DNA of 64,000 nt from Curtobacterium sp. PhB115. GTDB lineage: Bacteria; Actinomycetota; Actinomycetes; Actinomycetales; Microbacteriaceae. The DNA lies in contig NZ_RJKR01000007.1 of the NCBI RefSeq assembly GCF_003752025.1, forward strand, positions 124,001 through 188,000. The letters are read 5' to 3'. The notes under the pieces are model-generated. The model was not told the DNA's origin. It did not search any database and was given only the letters and a program-made list of their open reading frames with translations. The first letter of the stretch is position 1; the number at the start of each line of letters is the position of its first letter. Made by a program: the position numbers and the translations under genes. Shown one piece after another: positions 43,277 to 54,188 of this stretch.

Positions 43277-44605
43277 ATGGCAGACTCGATCCCTCACGTC
43301 CTCGTCCTCGGCGGCGGCTCCGCTGGCTACACCACCGTCAAGCAGCTCCAGAAGCACGCGGCAACCGTGCCCATGCGCATCACGCTGGTGGACCAGAACA
43401 CCTACTACACGTACCTGCCGTTCCTGCCCGAGGTCGCCGGCGGCCACATCGCGCCGAAGGACGTCACGGTCGAGCTGCGCCGTGCGCTCCGCAAGACCCG
43501 GGTGATCCAGGGCAAGGTCACCGGGATCTCCTCGGCCGACAAGACGGTCTCCATCGCGACCGCCGGTGGCGACGACCGCACCCTCGGCTACGACCAGCTC
43601 GTCGTCGCCCTCGGCTCGGTGACCCGCACGTTCCCGACCCCCGGCCTCGACGAGTACGGCGTCGGCTTCAAGAGCGTCGAAGAGGCCGCGTACGTCCGTG
43701 CGAAGCTCCTCGACAACATCGCGAAGGCTGCGGCCACCCGCGACGAGGACGAGCGTCGCCGCCTGCTCACCAGCGTCTTCGTCGGCGGTGGCTACACCGG
43801 CGTCGAAGCCATCGGTGAGCTCTTCGACGTGTCGCAGGCCGCCATCAAGACCTACCCGTCGCTCGCCGGCGAGCAGCCGCGCTGGATCCTCATCGACGCG
43901 CTCGACCGCGTCGCGCCCGAGGTCGGCCCTGAGCTGTCGAAGTGGACCCTCGAGTCCCTCCGCGCCCGTGGCATCGACGTCCGCCTCAAGACCACCATGC
44001 CGAGCGCCGAGGGCGGCATCGTCAAGTTCTCCGACGGCGACGAGATCCCGACCGGCCTGCTCGTCTGGACCGCCGGCGTGAAGCCGAACCCGCTCCTCGA
44101 CGCCTCCGACCTGCCGCGCGGGCCGAAGGGCCACCTCGCCGCGAACGCGAAGCTGCAGGTCGAGGCCGAGGACACCCACGAGGTCGTCCCCGGCGTCTGG
44201 GGCCTCGGCGACGTCGCGCAGGTGCCCGACCTGACCGCCGAGAAGCAGCCGGCGTTCTACCCGCCGAACGCGCAGAACGCCGTGCGTCAGGCCGTCGTCG
44301 TGGCCGACAACATCGTCGCGACGATCACGGGCAAGCCGCTCGAGGAGTACCGCCACCCCTCGATCGGCACCGTCGCCTCGTACGGTGTCGCCAAGGGTGC
44401 CGCGAACATCAAGGGCATCAAGATGACGAACCTGTTCGCCTGGCTCGCCCACCGTGCGTACCACGTGTACGCGATGCCGACGCTGAACCGCAAGGCGCGC
44501 ATCATCATCGGTTGGGTCACCGGTGCCGTCTCGGGTCGTGACGCGACCTCGCTCATCAAGGAGACGGACCCGCGCCGCAACTTCGTCGAGGCGTCGAAGA
44601 GCTAG
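43277..44605 (+). CDS. ndh: Type II NADH dehydrogenase (NDH-2)
   Basis: The 442-residue flavoprotein has the FAD-binding LVLGGGSAGYTTVKQL at the N-terminus, YYTYLPFLPEVAGG, the NADH-binding VFVGGGYTGVEAIGEL near 170 and the FAD-proximal WGLGDVAQVP. The C-terminal region KMTNLFAWLAHRAYHVYAMPTLNRK is an amphipathic membrane-binding part typical of actinobacterial NDH-2. It passes electrons from NADH to quinone without pumping protons. The ATG lies six bases after TAGACC and only two bases after GGAGG, so the message may start near the ATG. Confidence 0.93.
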   Translation: MADSIPHVLVLGGGSAGYTTVKQLQKHAATVPMRITLVDQNTYYTYLPFLPEVAGGHIAPKDVTVELRRALRKTRVIQGKVTGISSADKTVSIATAGGDDRTLGYDQLVVALGSVTRTFPTPGLDEYGVGFKSVEEAAYVRAKLLDNIAKAAATRDEDERRRLLTSVFVGGGYTGVEAIGELFDVSQAAIKTYPSLAGEQPRWILIDALDRVAPEVGPELSKWTLESLRARGIDVRLKTTMPSAEGGIVKFSDGDEIPTGLLVWTAGVKPNPLLDASDLPRGPKGHLAANAKLQVEAEDTHEVVPGVWGLGDVAQVPDLTAEKQPAFYPPNAQNAVRQAVVVADNIVATITGKPLEEYRHPSIGTVASYGVAKGAANIKGIKMTNLFAWLAHRAYHVYAMPTLNRKARIIIGWVTGAVSGRDATSLIKETDPRRNFVEASKS

Positions 44606-44618
44606 ACGCGACCACCTG

Positions 44619-44664
44619 ACGGACGGGAGGCGCGGTGCCAGCTGGCACCGCGCCTCCCGTCCGT
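44619..44664 (+). terminator. Perfect 23-bp palindromic terminator after ndh
   Basis: ACGGACGGGAGGCGCGGTGCC faces its exact complement around the AGCT centre at 44641. It carries the GACGGGAGGC stem shared with other terminators of the window. Confidence 0.85.
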
Positions 44665-44700
44665 TCGTCGGTCGCGTCCGGCGGGCCGAACACGCGGTCT

Positions 44701-44874
44701 GCGACGTTCCACGCGTCGATCACGGCGTGTTCTGTCGGAATCCGCGTGCTCGGGCCCCCGTCCTCGAGGCGGGCGGGACGCGTGTGTCGGAGTGGTGCCG
44801 TGCCTCCAAGCCGTGAGGCTCCATGCGTGCGCACGTTCCGACGTTCCACCTGTCGATCGACGCGTGGTCTGTCG
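44701..44874. repeat. Imperfect direct repeat in the ndh-tRNA gap
   Basis: Copies at 44701-44738 and 44839-44874 share ACGTTCCAC, GTCGATC and the TCTGTCG end with a few changes. Apart from the two terminators and these repeats I see no gene in 44606-44999; the short open frames here have no recognisable content. Confidence 0.6.
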
Positions 44875-44958
44875 CATGCCTCGTGCGCGACCGTGCAACG
44901 ACGCGGCGGGTCGCCCTCGGCGCAGCGATTACGGCACTCGGCGGGAGGAGCAACAGAA

Positions 44959-44990
44959 AATGCCCCCGGGCCGAAAGGCCAGGGGGCATT
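44959..44990 (-). terminator. Rho-independent terminator after tRNA-Leu
   Basis: A hairpin with AATGCCCCC/GGGGGCATT outer stem and GGCC-GAAA-GGCC inner stem, followed on the minus strand by a short T run. It lies ten bases after the tRNA 3' end. Confidence 0.85.
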
Positions 44991-44999
44991 CATCTTCTG

Positions 45000-45085
45000 T
45001 GTCCGAGGGGGGACTTGAACCCCCACGCCCTAATACGGGCACTAGCACCTCAAGCTAGCGCGTCTACCAATTCCGCCACCCGGAC
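45000..45085 (-). tRNA. tRNA-Leu (anticodon GAG)
   Basis: The 86-base gene folds as a class II tRNA. The acceptor stem pairs GTCCGGG with CTCGGAC (one G-T pair), the D arm holds GGAATTGGTAGA, the anticodon arm is CTAGC-TTGAGGT-GCTAG with GAG at 34-36, a long variable arm TGCCCGTATTAGGGCG follows, and the T arm reads GTGGGGGTTCAAGTCCCCC-type. CCA is not encoded. It reads CUC and CUU codons. The gene has its own promoter and terminator. Confidence 0.93.
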
Positions 45086-45139
45086 AGGGTGTCTGGTGTC
45101 TGTTTCCCGGGTTTTCCCCGGCTTTCCTGCCGAGAGAAG

Positions 45140-45169
45140 ACACTAGCACGGGTCTGAACACGCGATGAA
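45140..45169 (-). promoter_or_regulatory. tRNA-Leu promoter
   Basis: On the minus strand TTCATC (-35-like, 45164-45169) and TAGTGT (-10-like, 45140-45145) are 18 bp apart and lie about 55 bases before the mature tRNA 5' end. Confidence 0.55.
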
Positions 45170-45234
45170 CACGGCCGTGCATCCCGGGCGAGTCCCGCGG
45201 TGACGCGGGCGTCGGGGGCGTCGGTGCCGACCGG

Positions 45235-45240
45235 TAGCGT
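45235..45240 (+). promoter_or_regulatory. -10-like TAGCGT of the M20 peptidase gene
   Basis: TAGCGT with six bases to the ATG at 45247; fits a leaderless message. Confidence 0.5.
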
Positions 45241-45246
45241 GGAGCC

Positions 45247-46563
45247 ATGACGAACCCGGAGGCGACGGTGACCGACCTCGAGGCCACCGCTGCGATCGCC
45301 CGTGACCTCATCCGCATCGACACGACGAACTGGGGCGAGGGCAAGTCCCGCGGCGAGACCGAGGCGGCGCACTACGTCGAGGACAAGCTCCGTGCGCTGG
45401 GTCTCGAGCCGCAGCTGTTCGAGTCCGAGCCGGACCGGGTGAGTGTCGTCGCCCGGGTCCCGGGGCGGAACCGCGACAAGCCGGCGCTGGTGGTCCACGG
45501 TCACCTCGACGTCGTCCCGGCGGATCCGGCGAACTGGACCGTCGACCCGTTCGGCGGCGTGGTGAAGGACGGGTCGCTGTGGGGCCGCGGCGCCGTGGAC
45601 ATGAAGAACATGGACGCGATGATGCTCACGTCCCTGGCGGACGTCATCGAGCAGCAGGGTGCGCCGGAGCGTGACCTCGTCATCGCGTACTTCGCCGACG
45701 AAGAAGCCGGGGGAGTCCTCGGCTCGCACCACGTCGTCGAGCACCACCCCGAGGTCTTCGCGGGGGCGAGTGCGGCGATCAGTGAGGTCGGCGGGTACTC
45801 GATCACCCTCGGCGACCGGCGGGCGTACCTGCTGCAGACCGGCGAGAAGGCCCTGATGTGGATCAAGCTCGTCGCCCGCGGTACGGCGGCGCACGGTTCG
45901 CACGTCATCCGCGACAACGCCCTGACGAAGCTGGCGGCGGCCGTCGCCCGCATCGGGAGCGAGGAGTGGCCGGTCCGGCTCTCCGCGACGACCGACGCGA
46001 TGGTGGCCGAGGTCGCCCGGTTCCTCGGGGTCGACCCGACGGTGACCGGCCCGGACGAGGTCGCGCTGGCCACCGGGTCCGCGTCGCGGTTCATCCACGC
46101 GGCGCTGCACACCACGTCGAACCCGACGGTGCTCACCGCCGGCTACAAGCACAACGTGATCCCGGACACGGCCGAGGCGCTCGTGGACATCCGCTGCCTG
46201 CCCGGCGACGAGGAATCGGTGCTGGCCCGCGTGCGGGAGCTCGCCGGCGACGAGGTCGAGGTGGTGATGTCGTTCCGCGACATCGGTCTCGAGCAGGACT
46301 TCGGCGGCCCGCTGGTGGATGCCGTCCGGGACGTCCTCGGGCGGCACGACCCCGGTGCGCCGGTGCTGCCGTACCTGCTCTCCGGCGGGACGGACAACAA
46401 GGCGTTGTCGACCCTCGGCATCGCGGGCTACGGCTTCGTGCCTCTGCAGCTGCCGGCCGGTGTGGACTTCCCGGCGATGTTCCACGGCGTGGACGAGCGT
46501 GTGCCGCTCGACTCGCTCGCCTTCGGTCGGCGTGTGCTCGGGGACCTGCTCGGTTCGTACTGA
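45247..46563 (+). CDS. M20/M25/M40 family metallopeptidase
   Basis: The 438-residue enzyme has zinc ligands in [12 protein letters not shown] and [16 protein letters not shown], the catalytic Glu pair in [10 protein letters not shown], dimerisation-domain sequence [13 protein letters not shown] and the last His in [12 protein letters not shown]. The pattern is that of M20 dipeptidases and aminoacylases; actinobacterial members are often listed as dipeptidase or succinyl-diaminopimelate desuccinylase-like. The exact substrate is unknown. The ATG is close to a -10-like box. uppP follows 86 bp later, with its own promoter. Confidence 0.9.
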   Translation: MTNPEATVTDLEATAAIARDLIRIDTTNWGEGKSRGETEAAHYVEDKLRALGLEPQLFESEPDRVSVVARVPGRNRDKPALVVHGHLDVVPADPANWTVDPFGGVVKDGSLWGRGAVDMKNMDAMMLTSLADVIEQQGAPERDLVIAYFADEEAGGVLGSHHVVEHHPEVFAGASAAISEVGGYSITLGDRRAYLLQTGEKALMWIKLVARGTAAHGSHVIRDNALTKLAAAVARIGSEEWPVRLSATTDAMVAEVARFLGVDPTVTGPDEVALATGSASRFIHAALHTTSNPTVLTAGYKHNVIPDTAEALVDIRCLPGDEESVLARVRELAGDEVEVVMSFRDIGLEQDFGGPLVDAVRDVLGRHDPGAPVLPYLLSGGTDNKALSTLGIAGYGFVPLQLPAGVDFPAMFHGVDERVPLDSLAFGRRVLGDLLGSY

Positions 46564-46569
46564 TATACT
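46564..46569 (+). promoter_or_regulatory. -10-like TATACT upstream of uppP
   Basis: TATACT directly follows the M20 stop codon and is the most canonical -10 in the window. The leader to the GTG is about 75 bases and ends with AAAGG. Confidence 0.5.
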
Positions 46570-46649
46570 GCCTGGTCGCCTCCGGCGGCCACGTCGCCGA
46601 ACGGCCACGACCACGACCACGACCGAGCCCGCTCCGAAAGGCCGCGCCA

Positions 46650-47480
46650 GTGCACATCCTCGAGGCCATCTTCCTCGGCTTCGTGCAGGGACTCACCGAG
46701 TTCCTGCCCGTCTCCTCCAGCGCCCACCTGCGGATCGTCGGGCTGTTCCTGCCCGACGCGAAGGACCCCGGCGCAGCGTTCACCGCGGTGACCCAGCTCG
46801 GCACCGAGACCGCCGTGCTCATCTACTTCTGGCGCGACATCACCCGGATCATCGGCCGGTGGTTCCGGTCGCTGTTCCGCCGCGACGTGCCGAAGGGCGA
46901 CCCGGACGTGCGGCTCGGCTGGCTCGTGATCATCGGCACGATCCCGATCGGCATCGCCGGGCTCCTGCTCAAGGACTCCATCGAGACCACGTTCCGCTCG
47001 CTGTGGATCGTCGCGATCGTCCTCATCGTCTTCGGCATCGTGCTCGGTGTGCTCGACGTGGTGGGGCGCAAGGAGCGCCGGATCGAGCACATGACGTTCG
47101 GCGGCGGCATCCTGATCGGCATCGCGCAGGTCCTCGCGCTCGTCCCCGGCGTCTCGCGGTCCGGCGCCACGGTGTCGATGGGCCTCGCGCTCGGCTACAC
47201 CCGCCCGGCGGCGGCCCGGTTCGCGTTCCTGCTCGCCGTGCCCGCGGTGTTCCTGTCCGGTCTGTACGAGGCCGCGACGAGCCTCGGTGACCACGGAGCG
47301 CCGTTCGGACTCGCCGACACGCTCATCGCGACGGTGGTGGCGTTCCTCGTCGGCTTCGTCGTGATCGCGGCGTTCATGAACTACATCAGCAAGCGCAGCT
47401 TCATGCCGTTCGTCGTTTACCGCATCGCACTCGGTATCGTTCTCATCGTGTTGTTGTCGCTCGGAGTGATCCAGCCGTGA
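46650..47480 (+). CDS. uppP: Undecaprenyl-diphosphate phosphatase
   Basis: The 276-residue integral membrane enzyme recycles undecaprenyl diphosphate, the lipid carrier of cell wall synthesis, and gives bacitracin resistance. Both signature motifs are present: [17 protein letters not shown] near residue 10 and [12 protein letters not shown] near 165. About eight membrane helices can be counted. The length is normal for the family. The last codon overlaps the start of mshC (GTGA), an arrangement common in actinobacteria. Confidence 0.95.
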   Translation: MHILEAIFLGFVQGLTEFLPVSSSAHLRIVGLFLPDAKDPGAAFTAVTQLGTETAVLIYFWRDITRIIGRWFRSLFRRDVPKGDPDVRLGWLVIIGTIPIGIAGLLLKDSIETTFRSLWIVAIVLIVFGIVLGVLDVVGRKERRIEHMTFGGGILIGIAQVLALVPGVSRSGATVSMGLALGYTRPAAARFAFLLAVPAVFLSGLYEAATSLGDHGAPFGLADTLIATVVAFLVGFVVIAAFMNYISKRSFMPFVVYRIALGIVLIVLLSLGVIQP

Positions 47481-48721
47481 GGGCCTGGGAGGCCCCGTTC
47501 GTTCCCGACGTCGCCGGCGCCGCGCCGCGCCCCGTCGTGCACGACACCGCCACCGGCAAGCCGGTCGACCCGACCCGGGGCGAGGAACGCGCAGCGCTGT
47601 ACGTCTGCGGGATCACGCCGTACGACGCCACCCACCTCGGCCACGCGGCCACCTACCTGGCGTTCGACACGCTCGGGCGCGCCTGGCGCGACGCCGGCCT
47701 CGACGTCGAGTACGCGCAGAACGTCACCGACGTCGACGACCCGCTGCTCGAGCGTGCCGCCCGCGACGGGGTCGACTGGCGTGAGCTCGCCGCCTCGCAG
47801 GTGGACCTGTTCCGCCGTGACATGGAGTCGCTCCGCATCCTGCCGCCCGACGACTTCGTGGCCGTCACCGAGGACGTCGACCGCATCGCCGAGGCCGTCT
47901 CGTTCCTGCAGGAGACCGGGTACGCCTACGAGGTGCCGACGCCGGACTCCGAGGGCGACGACCTGTACTTCGACGTGAACCGTCCCACCGAGGCGTGGAC
48001 ACTCGGTGACGAGAGCCGCCTCGACCGCGAGACGATGCTGACCCTCGCTGCTGAGCGTGGCGGGGACCCGGAGCGTCCGGGCAAGCGCGACCCCCTCGAC
48101 CCGCTGCTCTGGCGCGCAGCCCGCGAGGGCGAACCGAGCTGGGACACCGAGATCGGCCCCGGCCGTCCGGGTTGGCACATCGAGTGCAGCGTCATCGCCG
48201 GCGACCGCCTCGGTCTGCCGATCAGCGTGCAGGGTGGCGGCAGCGACCTCGTCTTCCCGCACCACGAGATGAGCGCCGGGCATGCTGCTGCGCTGGCGCA
48301 CCAGCCCCTCGCGAACGCGTTCGTGCACACGGGGATGATCGCCTACCAGGGCACGAAGATCTCGAAGTCGCTCGGCAACCTCGTCACCGTACGGGGGCTG
48401 CTCGACGACGGCGCCGACCCCCGTGCGATCCGGCTCGCGCTCCTGTCGCACAAGTACTCCGACGACTGGGAGTGGTTCGACGCCGAGCTGACGAGTGCGA
48501 CGACGCGGCTCGCCACGTGGGATGCCTGGGCCTCCGGGGAGTCCGCCGGGCACGCCGACGACGCGGCCGACGTCGCAGCACGGATCCGCGCGCGGGTCTC
48601 CGACGACCTCGACACGCCCGGTGCCGTCGCGGCCGTGGACACCGCGATCGCCGGCGGGACGGCGTGCACGGCCGAGCTCGCCGACCTCATCGACGCGCTG
48701 CTCGGCATCCGGCTCGCCTGA
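47477..48721 (+). CDS. mshC: L-cysteine:1D-myo-inositol 2-amino-2-deoxy-alpha-D-glucopyranoside ligase (MshC)
   Basis: The 414-residue enzyme joins cysteine to GlcN-inositol in mycothiol synthesis. It is related to cysteinyl-tRNA synthetase: [21 protein letters not shown] with the HxGH motif and a zinc Cys, [18 protein letters not shown] and KISKSLGN. It lacks the tRNA anticodon domain and has the typical MshC N-terminus ([11 protein letters not shown]). The GTG start overlaps the uppP stop. It is followed by a repeat block rather than by another gene of the pathway. Confidence 0.95.
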   Translation: MRAWEAPFVPDVAGAAPRPVVHDTATGKPVDPTRGEERAALYVCGITPYDATHLGHAATYLAFDTLGRAWRDAGLDVEYAQNVTDVDDPLLERAARDGVDWRELAASQVDLFRRDMESLRILPPDDFVAVTEDVDRIAEAVSFLQETGYAYEVPTPDSEGDDLYFDVNRPTEAWTLGDESRLDRETMLTLAAERGGDPERPGKRDPLDPLLWRAAREGEPSWDTEIGPGRPGWHIECSVIAGDRLGLPISVQGGGSDLVFPHHEMSAGHAAALAHQPLANAFVHTGMIAYQGTKISKSLGNLVTVRGLLDDGADPRAIRLALLSHKYSDDWEWFDAELTSATTRLATWDAWASGESAGHADDAADVAARIRARVSDDLDTPGAVAAVDTAIAGGTACTAELADLIDALLGIRLA

Positions 48722-48731
48722 CCTGCGCGGC

Positions 48732-48893
48732 CGCGACACGTCGGGTGCGTGCCGCCGAGGGGTCAGGAACTGTCGCTCGGGCGGGCAGTAGCCGACAGTT
48801 CGCGACCACTCGCCGGACGTGAGCGGGGTGTCCTGACCGTTCGCGGCCGCCGGACGGGAGGCCCGTGGCGGGCCTGCCCCGTGCCTCCCGTCC
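48732..48893. repeat. REP-like repeat plus terminator hairpin, copy 1
   Basis: The unit holds a GAACTGTCG/CGACAGTTC inverted repeat, a 52-bp stretch (48804-48855) identical to copy 2, and a hairpin GGACGGGAGGC/GCCTCCCGTCC (48852-48862 with 48883-48893). Copies 1 and 2 are head to tail. Confidence 0.85.
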
Positions 48894-48902
48894 GCCGTGT
48901 GG

Positions 48903-49065
48903 TCGCGACACGTCACGTGCGTGCCGTCCACCGGTCGCGAACTGTCGCCGAGGCGGTCGGCAACAGACAGTTCGTGACCACTCGCCGGACGTGAGCGGGG
49001 TGTCCTGACCGTTCGCGGCCGCCGGACAGGAGGGACGGTGCCAGCCGACACCGTCCCTCCTGTCC
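48903..49065. repeat. REP-like repeat plus terminator hairpin, copy 2
   Basis: Same layout as copy 1: a GAACTGTCG/GACAGTTCG inverted repeat, the identical 52 bp at 48976-49027 and a 17-bp stem terminator at 49024-49065. The last hairpin lies between mshC and the convergent PAC2 gene and can serve both. Confidence 0.85.
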
Positions 49066-49080
49066 GTCAGCGGGTGACGG

Positions 49081-50004
49081 CTACTGCTGGGGCCGCCAGG
49101 GCCCCTCGCCCCCGGCGGTCCCGCCGTCCTTGCCGTCCTTGTGCTCGCGGCGGCGCAGGTACTGCTCGAACTCCTGGGCGATGGCGTCGCCGGAGGCCTC
49201 CGGGGAGTCCACGGTGTCGCGGGCCTGCTCGAGCTGCCCGATGTAGGACGCCATGTCCTCGTCGTCGGCGGCGAGGGCGTCGATGCCCTCTTCCCACTCG
49301 GTGGCGTCGTCGAGCAGCGAGCCGCGCGGCACCGTGACGTCGGTGAGCTCCTCGATCTTGTCGAGCAGCGAGAGCGTGGCCTTCGGCGACGGCGAGTTGT
49401 GCACGTAGTGCGGGACCGAGGCCCAGAGCGACAGGGTGGTCAGTCCGGCCTTGTCCATCGCGTCGGCGAGGACCCCGAGGATGCCGGTCGGCCCCTCGTA
49501 CGAGGACTTGTCGACGTCGAAGGCCGCACGGACCCCGGCGTTCTCGCTCGACACGAACACCGAGATCGGACGGGTGTGCGGGACGTCGGCGAGCATCGCC
49601 CCGACGAAGACGACGGCGTCGATCGAGTAGACGTCGGCCAGGTCGATGATCTCGGCGCAGAAGCCGCGCCAGGTGCGGGACGGCTCCGGTCCGACGAGCA
49701 CGAAGACGTCGCGCTCCGACGGGGACCCGGCCGCACCGATGACCGGACGGCCCTCGGCGCCGGGTCCGTGCAGGACGATCCGCGGCCACTGCACCCCGCG
49801 GGCACCGGTCTCGTCCGAGCCCATCGTGGGTCGGTTGAACTGGTAGTCGACGTACCGCTCGCCGTCGAGTTCGCGCAGCTCGTCGAGCTCGAGCGACTCG
49901 ACGATGCGCCGGGCGAGGCCACTGGCGGCTTCGCCGGCGTCGTTCCAGCCCTCGAAGGCGACGACGAGCAACCGGCCGTCGCTGAAGGGGGAGTGCTGTG
50001 GCAC
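49081..50004 (-). CDS. PAC2 family protein
   Basis: The 307-residue protein resembles actinobacterial PAC2 proteins, named after a proteasome assembly chaperone: VVAFEGWNDAGEAASGLA near the start, YQFNRPTM, EPSRTWRGFCAEI, VVFVGAMLADVPHTRPI and SLWASVPHYVHNSPSPKATL. Function in bacteria is unknown. The GTG is chosen because AGGAGG lies eight bases upstream; the frame stays open further but without similarity. Its presence next to trmI is notable because no proteasome genes are in the window. Confidence 0.9.
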   Translation of the reverse strand: MPQHSPFSDGRLLVVAFEGWNDAGEAASGLARRIVESLELDELRELDGERYVDYQFNRPTMGSDETGARGVQWPRIVLHGPGAEGRPVIGAAGSPSERDVFVLVGPEPSRTWRGFCAEIIDLADVYSIDAVVFVGAMLADVPHTRPISVFVSSENAGVRAAFDVDKSSYEGPTGILGVLADAMDKAGLTTLSLWASVPHYVHNSPSPKATLSLLDKIEELTDVTVPRGSLLDDATEWEEGIDALAADDEDMASYIGQLEQARDTVDSPEASGDAIAQEFEQYLRRREHKDGKDGGTAGGEGPWRPQQ

Positions 50005-50242
50005 GGAGCGGACCTCCTGGTGGTGGAGCGGAGCGGAGCGGGGCGGGGACGTGGAGCCCCCGGCCGGACACGATTCAGGCATCCACTGTAGGCCCAGGGC
50101 CCCGCGCGCACGCGCCCGTCCGCGACCAGCGGAACGCAACGCAGGCACCGGCGCAGGCGGCGTGCGCCCGCGGCGGGACGCAACGCACGCGCGACTTCGC
50201 GGGCGGCCGTGCGCCCCGCCGCGCCCCGTCGGACGCCGCCGG

Positions 50243-50248
50243 TAGACT
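50243..50248 (+). promoter_or_regulatory. -10-like TAGACT of the HAD-trmI operon
   Basis: TAGACT with eight bases to the GTG at 50257. The preceding 230 bp hold only degenerate GC-rich repeats such as GGAACGCAACGCAGG/GGGACGCAACGCACG and no gene. Confidence 0.5.
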
Positions 50249-50256
50249 CGTCGCCC

Positions 50257-52088
<1,832 letters not shown>

Positions 52089-52131
52089 GCTGGCGGTCGT
52101 GCCCGTCCTGCATCGAACGGAAAGAGGGTCC

Positions 52132-53055
52132 GTGCGCACCATCCCCGCACTCCTGGTCACCATCGGTCTCGTGGCGTCGCTCACGGCGTGCGCCTCGAAC
52201 GGCGCCGGCACCACCCCCTCGAGCTGCGCGGCACCCGGTGCCGCGTCCGAGGCCGTGACGGCCACCGGCGCGTTCGGCAAGGAGCCCAAGGTGTCCGTGC
52301 CGAGCGGCCTCACCACGAAGGGCACGCAGGTCTCGGTCCTGAAGCAGGGCGACGGCCGCACGATCGACGACGGCACCCCGGTCCTGATCGAGTACACGCT
52401 CGTCGACGGAGCCACCGGCGAGGTCGCGCAAACCAGCGGCTACTCCGGTGCGACCGCGCCGATCACCGCCGGTGCGAGCAACTACGGCGCGCTCGGCGCC
52501 TCGCTCGAGTGCGCCCAGGTCGGCGACCGCCTCGCGGTGGCACTGCCGAAGAGCGCGCTCAGCAGCTCGTCGGGCACCACCACCGACACCGGGTCCTCGA
52601 AGAAGACCGAAGACGCCGTCGTCGCGGTCATCGACGTGAAGCGCGCGTTCGACGCCCGTGCCACCGGCACCCCGCAGCTCGCGGGCGACGGGATGCCCGC
52701 GGTCGTGCTGGCCCCGTCGGGTGCCCCCGGCATCACGATCCCGTCGTGGGACGCACCGAAGTCGAACGAGACGCACCTGCTCCGCAAGGGCTCGGGCCGT
52801 GAGCTCACCGCGAAGGACACCGCGGTCATCAAGTACACCGCCGTCACCTGGGGTGCTGACGCGTCCGTCGCCGGCTCGAGCTGGACCGACGGCTCCGGCG
52901 CCCAGACCGTGCCGCTCGCGAAGGGCCAGGTCGACGAGGGCGTCCGGAACGCCATCGTCGGACACCACGTCGGCGACCAGGTCCTCGCCGTCGTGAACCA
53001 GCAGGGCACCGCCTACGCGTACGTCATCGACGTCCTCGGAGCGATGTCGAGCTGA
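52132..53055 (+). CDS. FKBP-type peptidyl-prolyl isomerase lipoprotein
   Basis: The 307-residue protein has a lipoprotein signal (ALLVTIGLVASLTAC, Cys at residue 20). It then carries two FKBP-like domains: the first with GTPVLIEYTLVDGATGEVAQTSG and the second with DTAVIKYTAVTWGADASVAGSSW, EGVRNAIVGHHVGDQVLAVV. Many aromatic active-site residues of FKBP are changed in the first domain, so it may be mainly a chaperone. It would act at the outer face of the membrane. The GTG at 52132 has AGAGGG upstream; a GTG at 52099 after a -10-like box would add 11 residues. Confidence 0.87.
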   Translation: MRTIPALLVTIGLVASLTACASNGAGTTPSSCAAPGAASEAVTATGAFGKEPKVSVPSGLTTKGTQVSVLKQGDGRTIDDGTPVLIEYTLVDGATGEVAQTSGYSGATAPITAGASNYGALGASLECAQVGDRLAVALPKSALSSSSGTTTDTGSSKKTEDAVVAVIDVKRAFDARATGTPQLAGDGMPAVVLAPSGAPGITIPSWDAPKSNETHLLRKGSGRELTAKDTAVIKYTAVTWGADASVAGSSWTDGSGAQTVPLAKGQVDEGVRNAIVGHHVGDQVLAVVNQQGTAYAYVIDVLGAMSS

Positions 53056-53114
53056 CCCCGGCAGACCGTCCACCGACCGCGGCGCGGGTGCACTCCGGTG
53101 CACCCGCGCTGCCG

Positions 53115-53120
53115 TAGGAT
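53115..53120 (+). promoter_or_regulatory. -10-like TAGGAT of pafB
   Basis: TAGGAT with six bases to the GTG at 53127; fits a leaderless pafBC transcript. Confidence 0.55.
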
Positions 53121-53126
53121 CGGCTC

Positions 53127-54188
53127 GTGCCAGCGACCCGTGTGCCCCGCGTGCCCGCCGAGGAGCGGTTGTTCAGCCTCGTGCTCGCGCTGCTCTCGAC
53201 GGAGTCCGGGCTGACCAAGGCCGAGATCCTGACCAACGTGCAGGGCTACCGGCAGCGGTTCACGCCCGGTGGCGACAACGCCTCGCTCGAGCGCCAGTTC
53301 GAACGCGACAAGGACGACGTCCGCGAGCTCGGCATCCCGCTCGAGACGATCGAGACGCCTGGTGCTGCCGGCAACAACCAGACGCTCCGCTACCGGATCC
53401 CGAAGGGCGAGTACGACCTGCCCGTCGACGTCCGCTTCACGCCGGACGAGTCCGCACTGCTCTCCCTGGCAGCGATGGCCTGGCGCGAGGGCGCACTGTC
53501 GGCCGACTCGCGCCGGGGGCTGCTCAAGGTGCGCTCCGCCGGCTCCGAGGACGACGACGGCGCCCTGCAGCTCGGTGTCGACGCGTACGCTCCGCGGCTC
53601 CGTGCCCGTGACGCCGCCTTCGAGCCGCTCCGGTCCGCGCTCGACCGCGGTGCCGCCGTCCGGTTCGACTACATCACCCCCGGTCAGCACGAGGCCCGTC
53701 GCCGTGCCGTCGCCCCGCTCGCGCTGGTGCAGCACGGTGGCCGCTGGATGCTCGCCGCCCACGAGTTCGCGACGGGTTCGGACAAGAACTACCTGCTGTC
53801 CCGGATCGTCGGGCCCGTCGCCCAGTACGAGGTCGGACAGCACACCGCGCCGGTCGGAGCGGGGGAGCGCACCCTCGCCGAGCTCGAGCGGATCTGGGCC
53901 GGTCGGACCGCCCGCATCGCCGTGACGCCCGGCTCGGACGCCGAACGCCGGCTCGCCCGCCGCCGTGACACCGAGACGGACGCGGACGGTGCCCTCGTGC
54001 TGCACCACGTCGACCCGCAGATCCTGGCAGAGGAACTGGCCGCCTTCGGCCCCGAGGTCCGCGTGCTCGAGCCGGAGGACCTCCGGGTCCGTGTCGAGGA
54101 GCGCCTCCGGGCCCTGGTCCGGGACCACTCGGACGCCGACGTTCTCGTCGGCGGCTCCGGCGCCGGAGAGGAGCCCGACCGTGGCTGA
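53127..54188 (+). CDS. pafB: PafB, WYL-domain DNA damage regulator
   Basis: The 353-residue protein has an N-terminal winged helix (ERLFSLVLALLSTESGLTKAEI, LERQFERDKDDVRELG) and a WYL domain (VRFDYITPGQHEARRRAVAPLALVQHGGRWMLAAHE), then a WCX-type C-terminus. PafB and PafC form the activator of the RecA-independent DNA damage response in mycobacteria and relatives. Named for the proteasome accessory factor locus, it does not need the proteasome to work. It overlaps pafC by 8 bp, and a -10-like box lies six bases before its GTG. Confidence 0.93.
   Translation: MPATRVPRVPAEERLFSLVLALLSTESGLTKAEILTNVQGYRQRFTPGGDNASLERQFERDKDDVRELGIPLETIETPGAAGNNQTLRYRIPKGEYDLPVDVRFTPDESALLSLAAMAWREGALSADSRRGLLKVRSAGSEDDDGALQLGVDAYAPRLRARDAAFEPLRSALDRGAAVRFDYITPGQHEARRRAVAPLALVQHGGRWMLAAHEFATGSDKNYLLSRIVGPVAQYEVGQHTAPVGAGERTLAELERIWAGRTARIAVTPGSDAERRLARRRDTETDADGALVLHHVDPQILAEELAAFGPEVRVLEPEDLRVRVEERLRALVRDHSDADVLVGGSGAGEEPDRG

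Noticed and set aside
44665..44999. Integrated mobile element next to tRNA-Leu
   Set aside because: No integrase, transposase, or duplicated tRNA end was found; only an imperfect direct repeat is present.
48722..49065. Possible CRISPR array
   Set aside because: Only two long units, no short regular repeats with unique spacers and no cas genes nearby.
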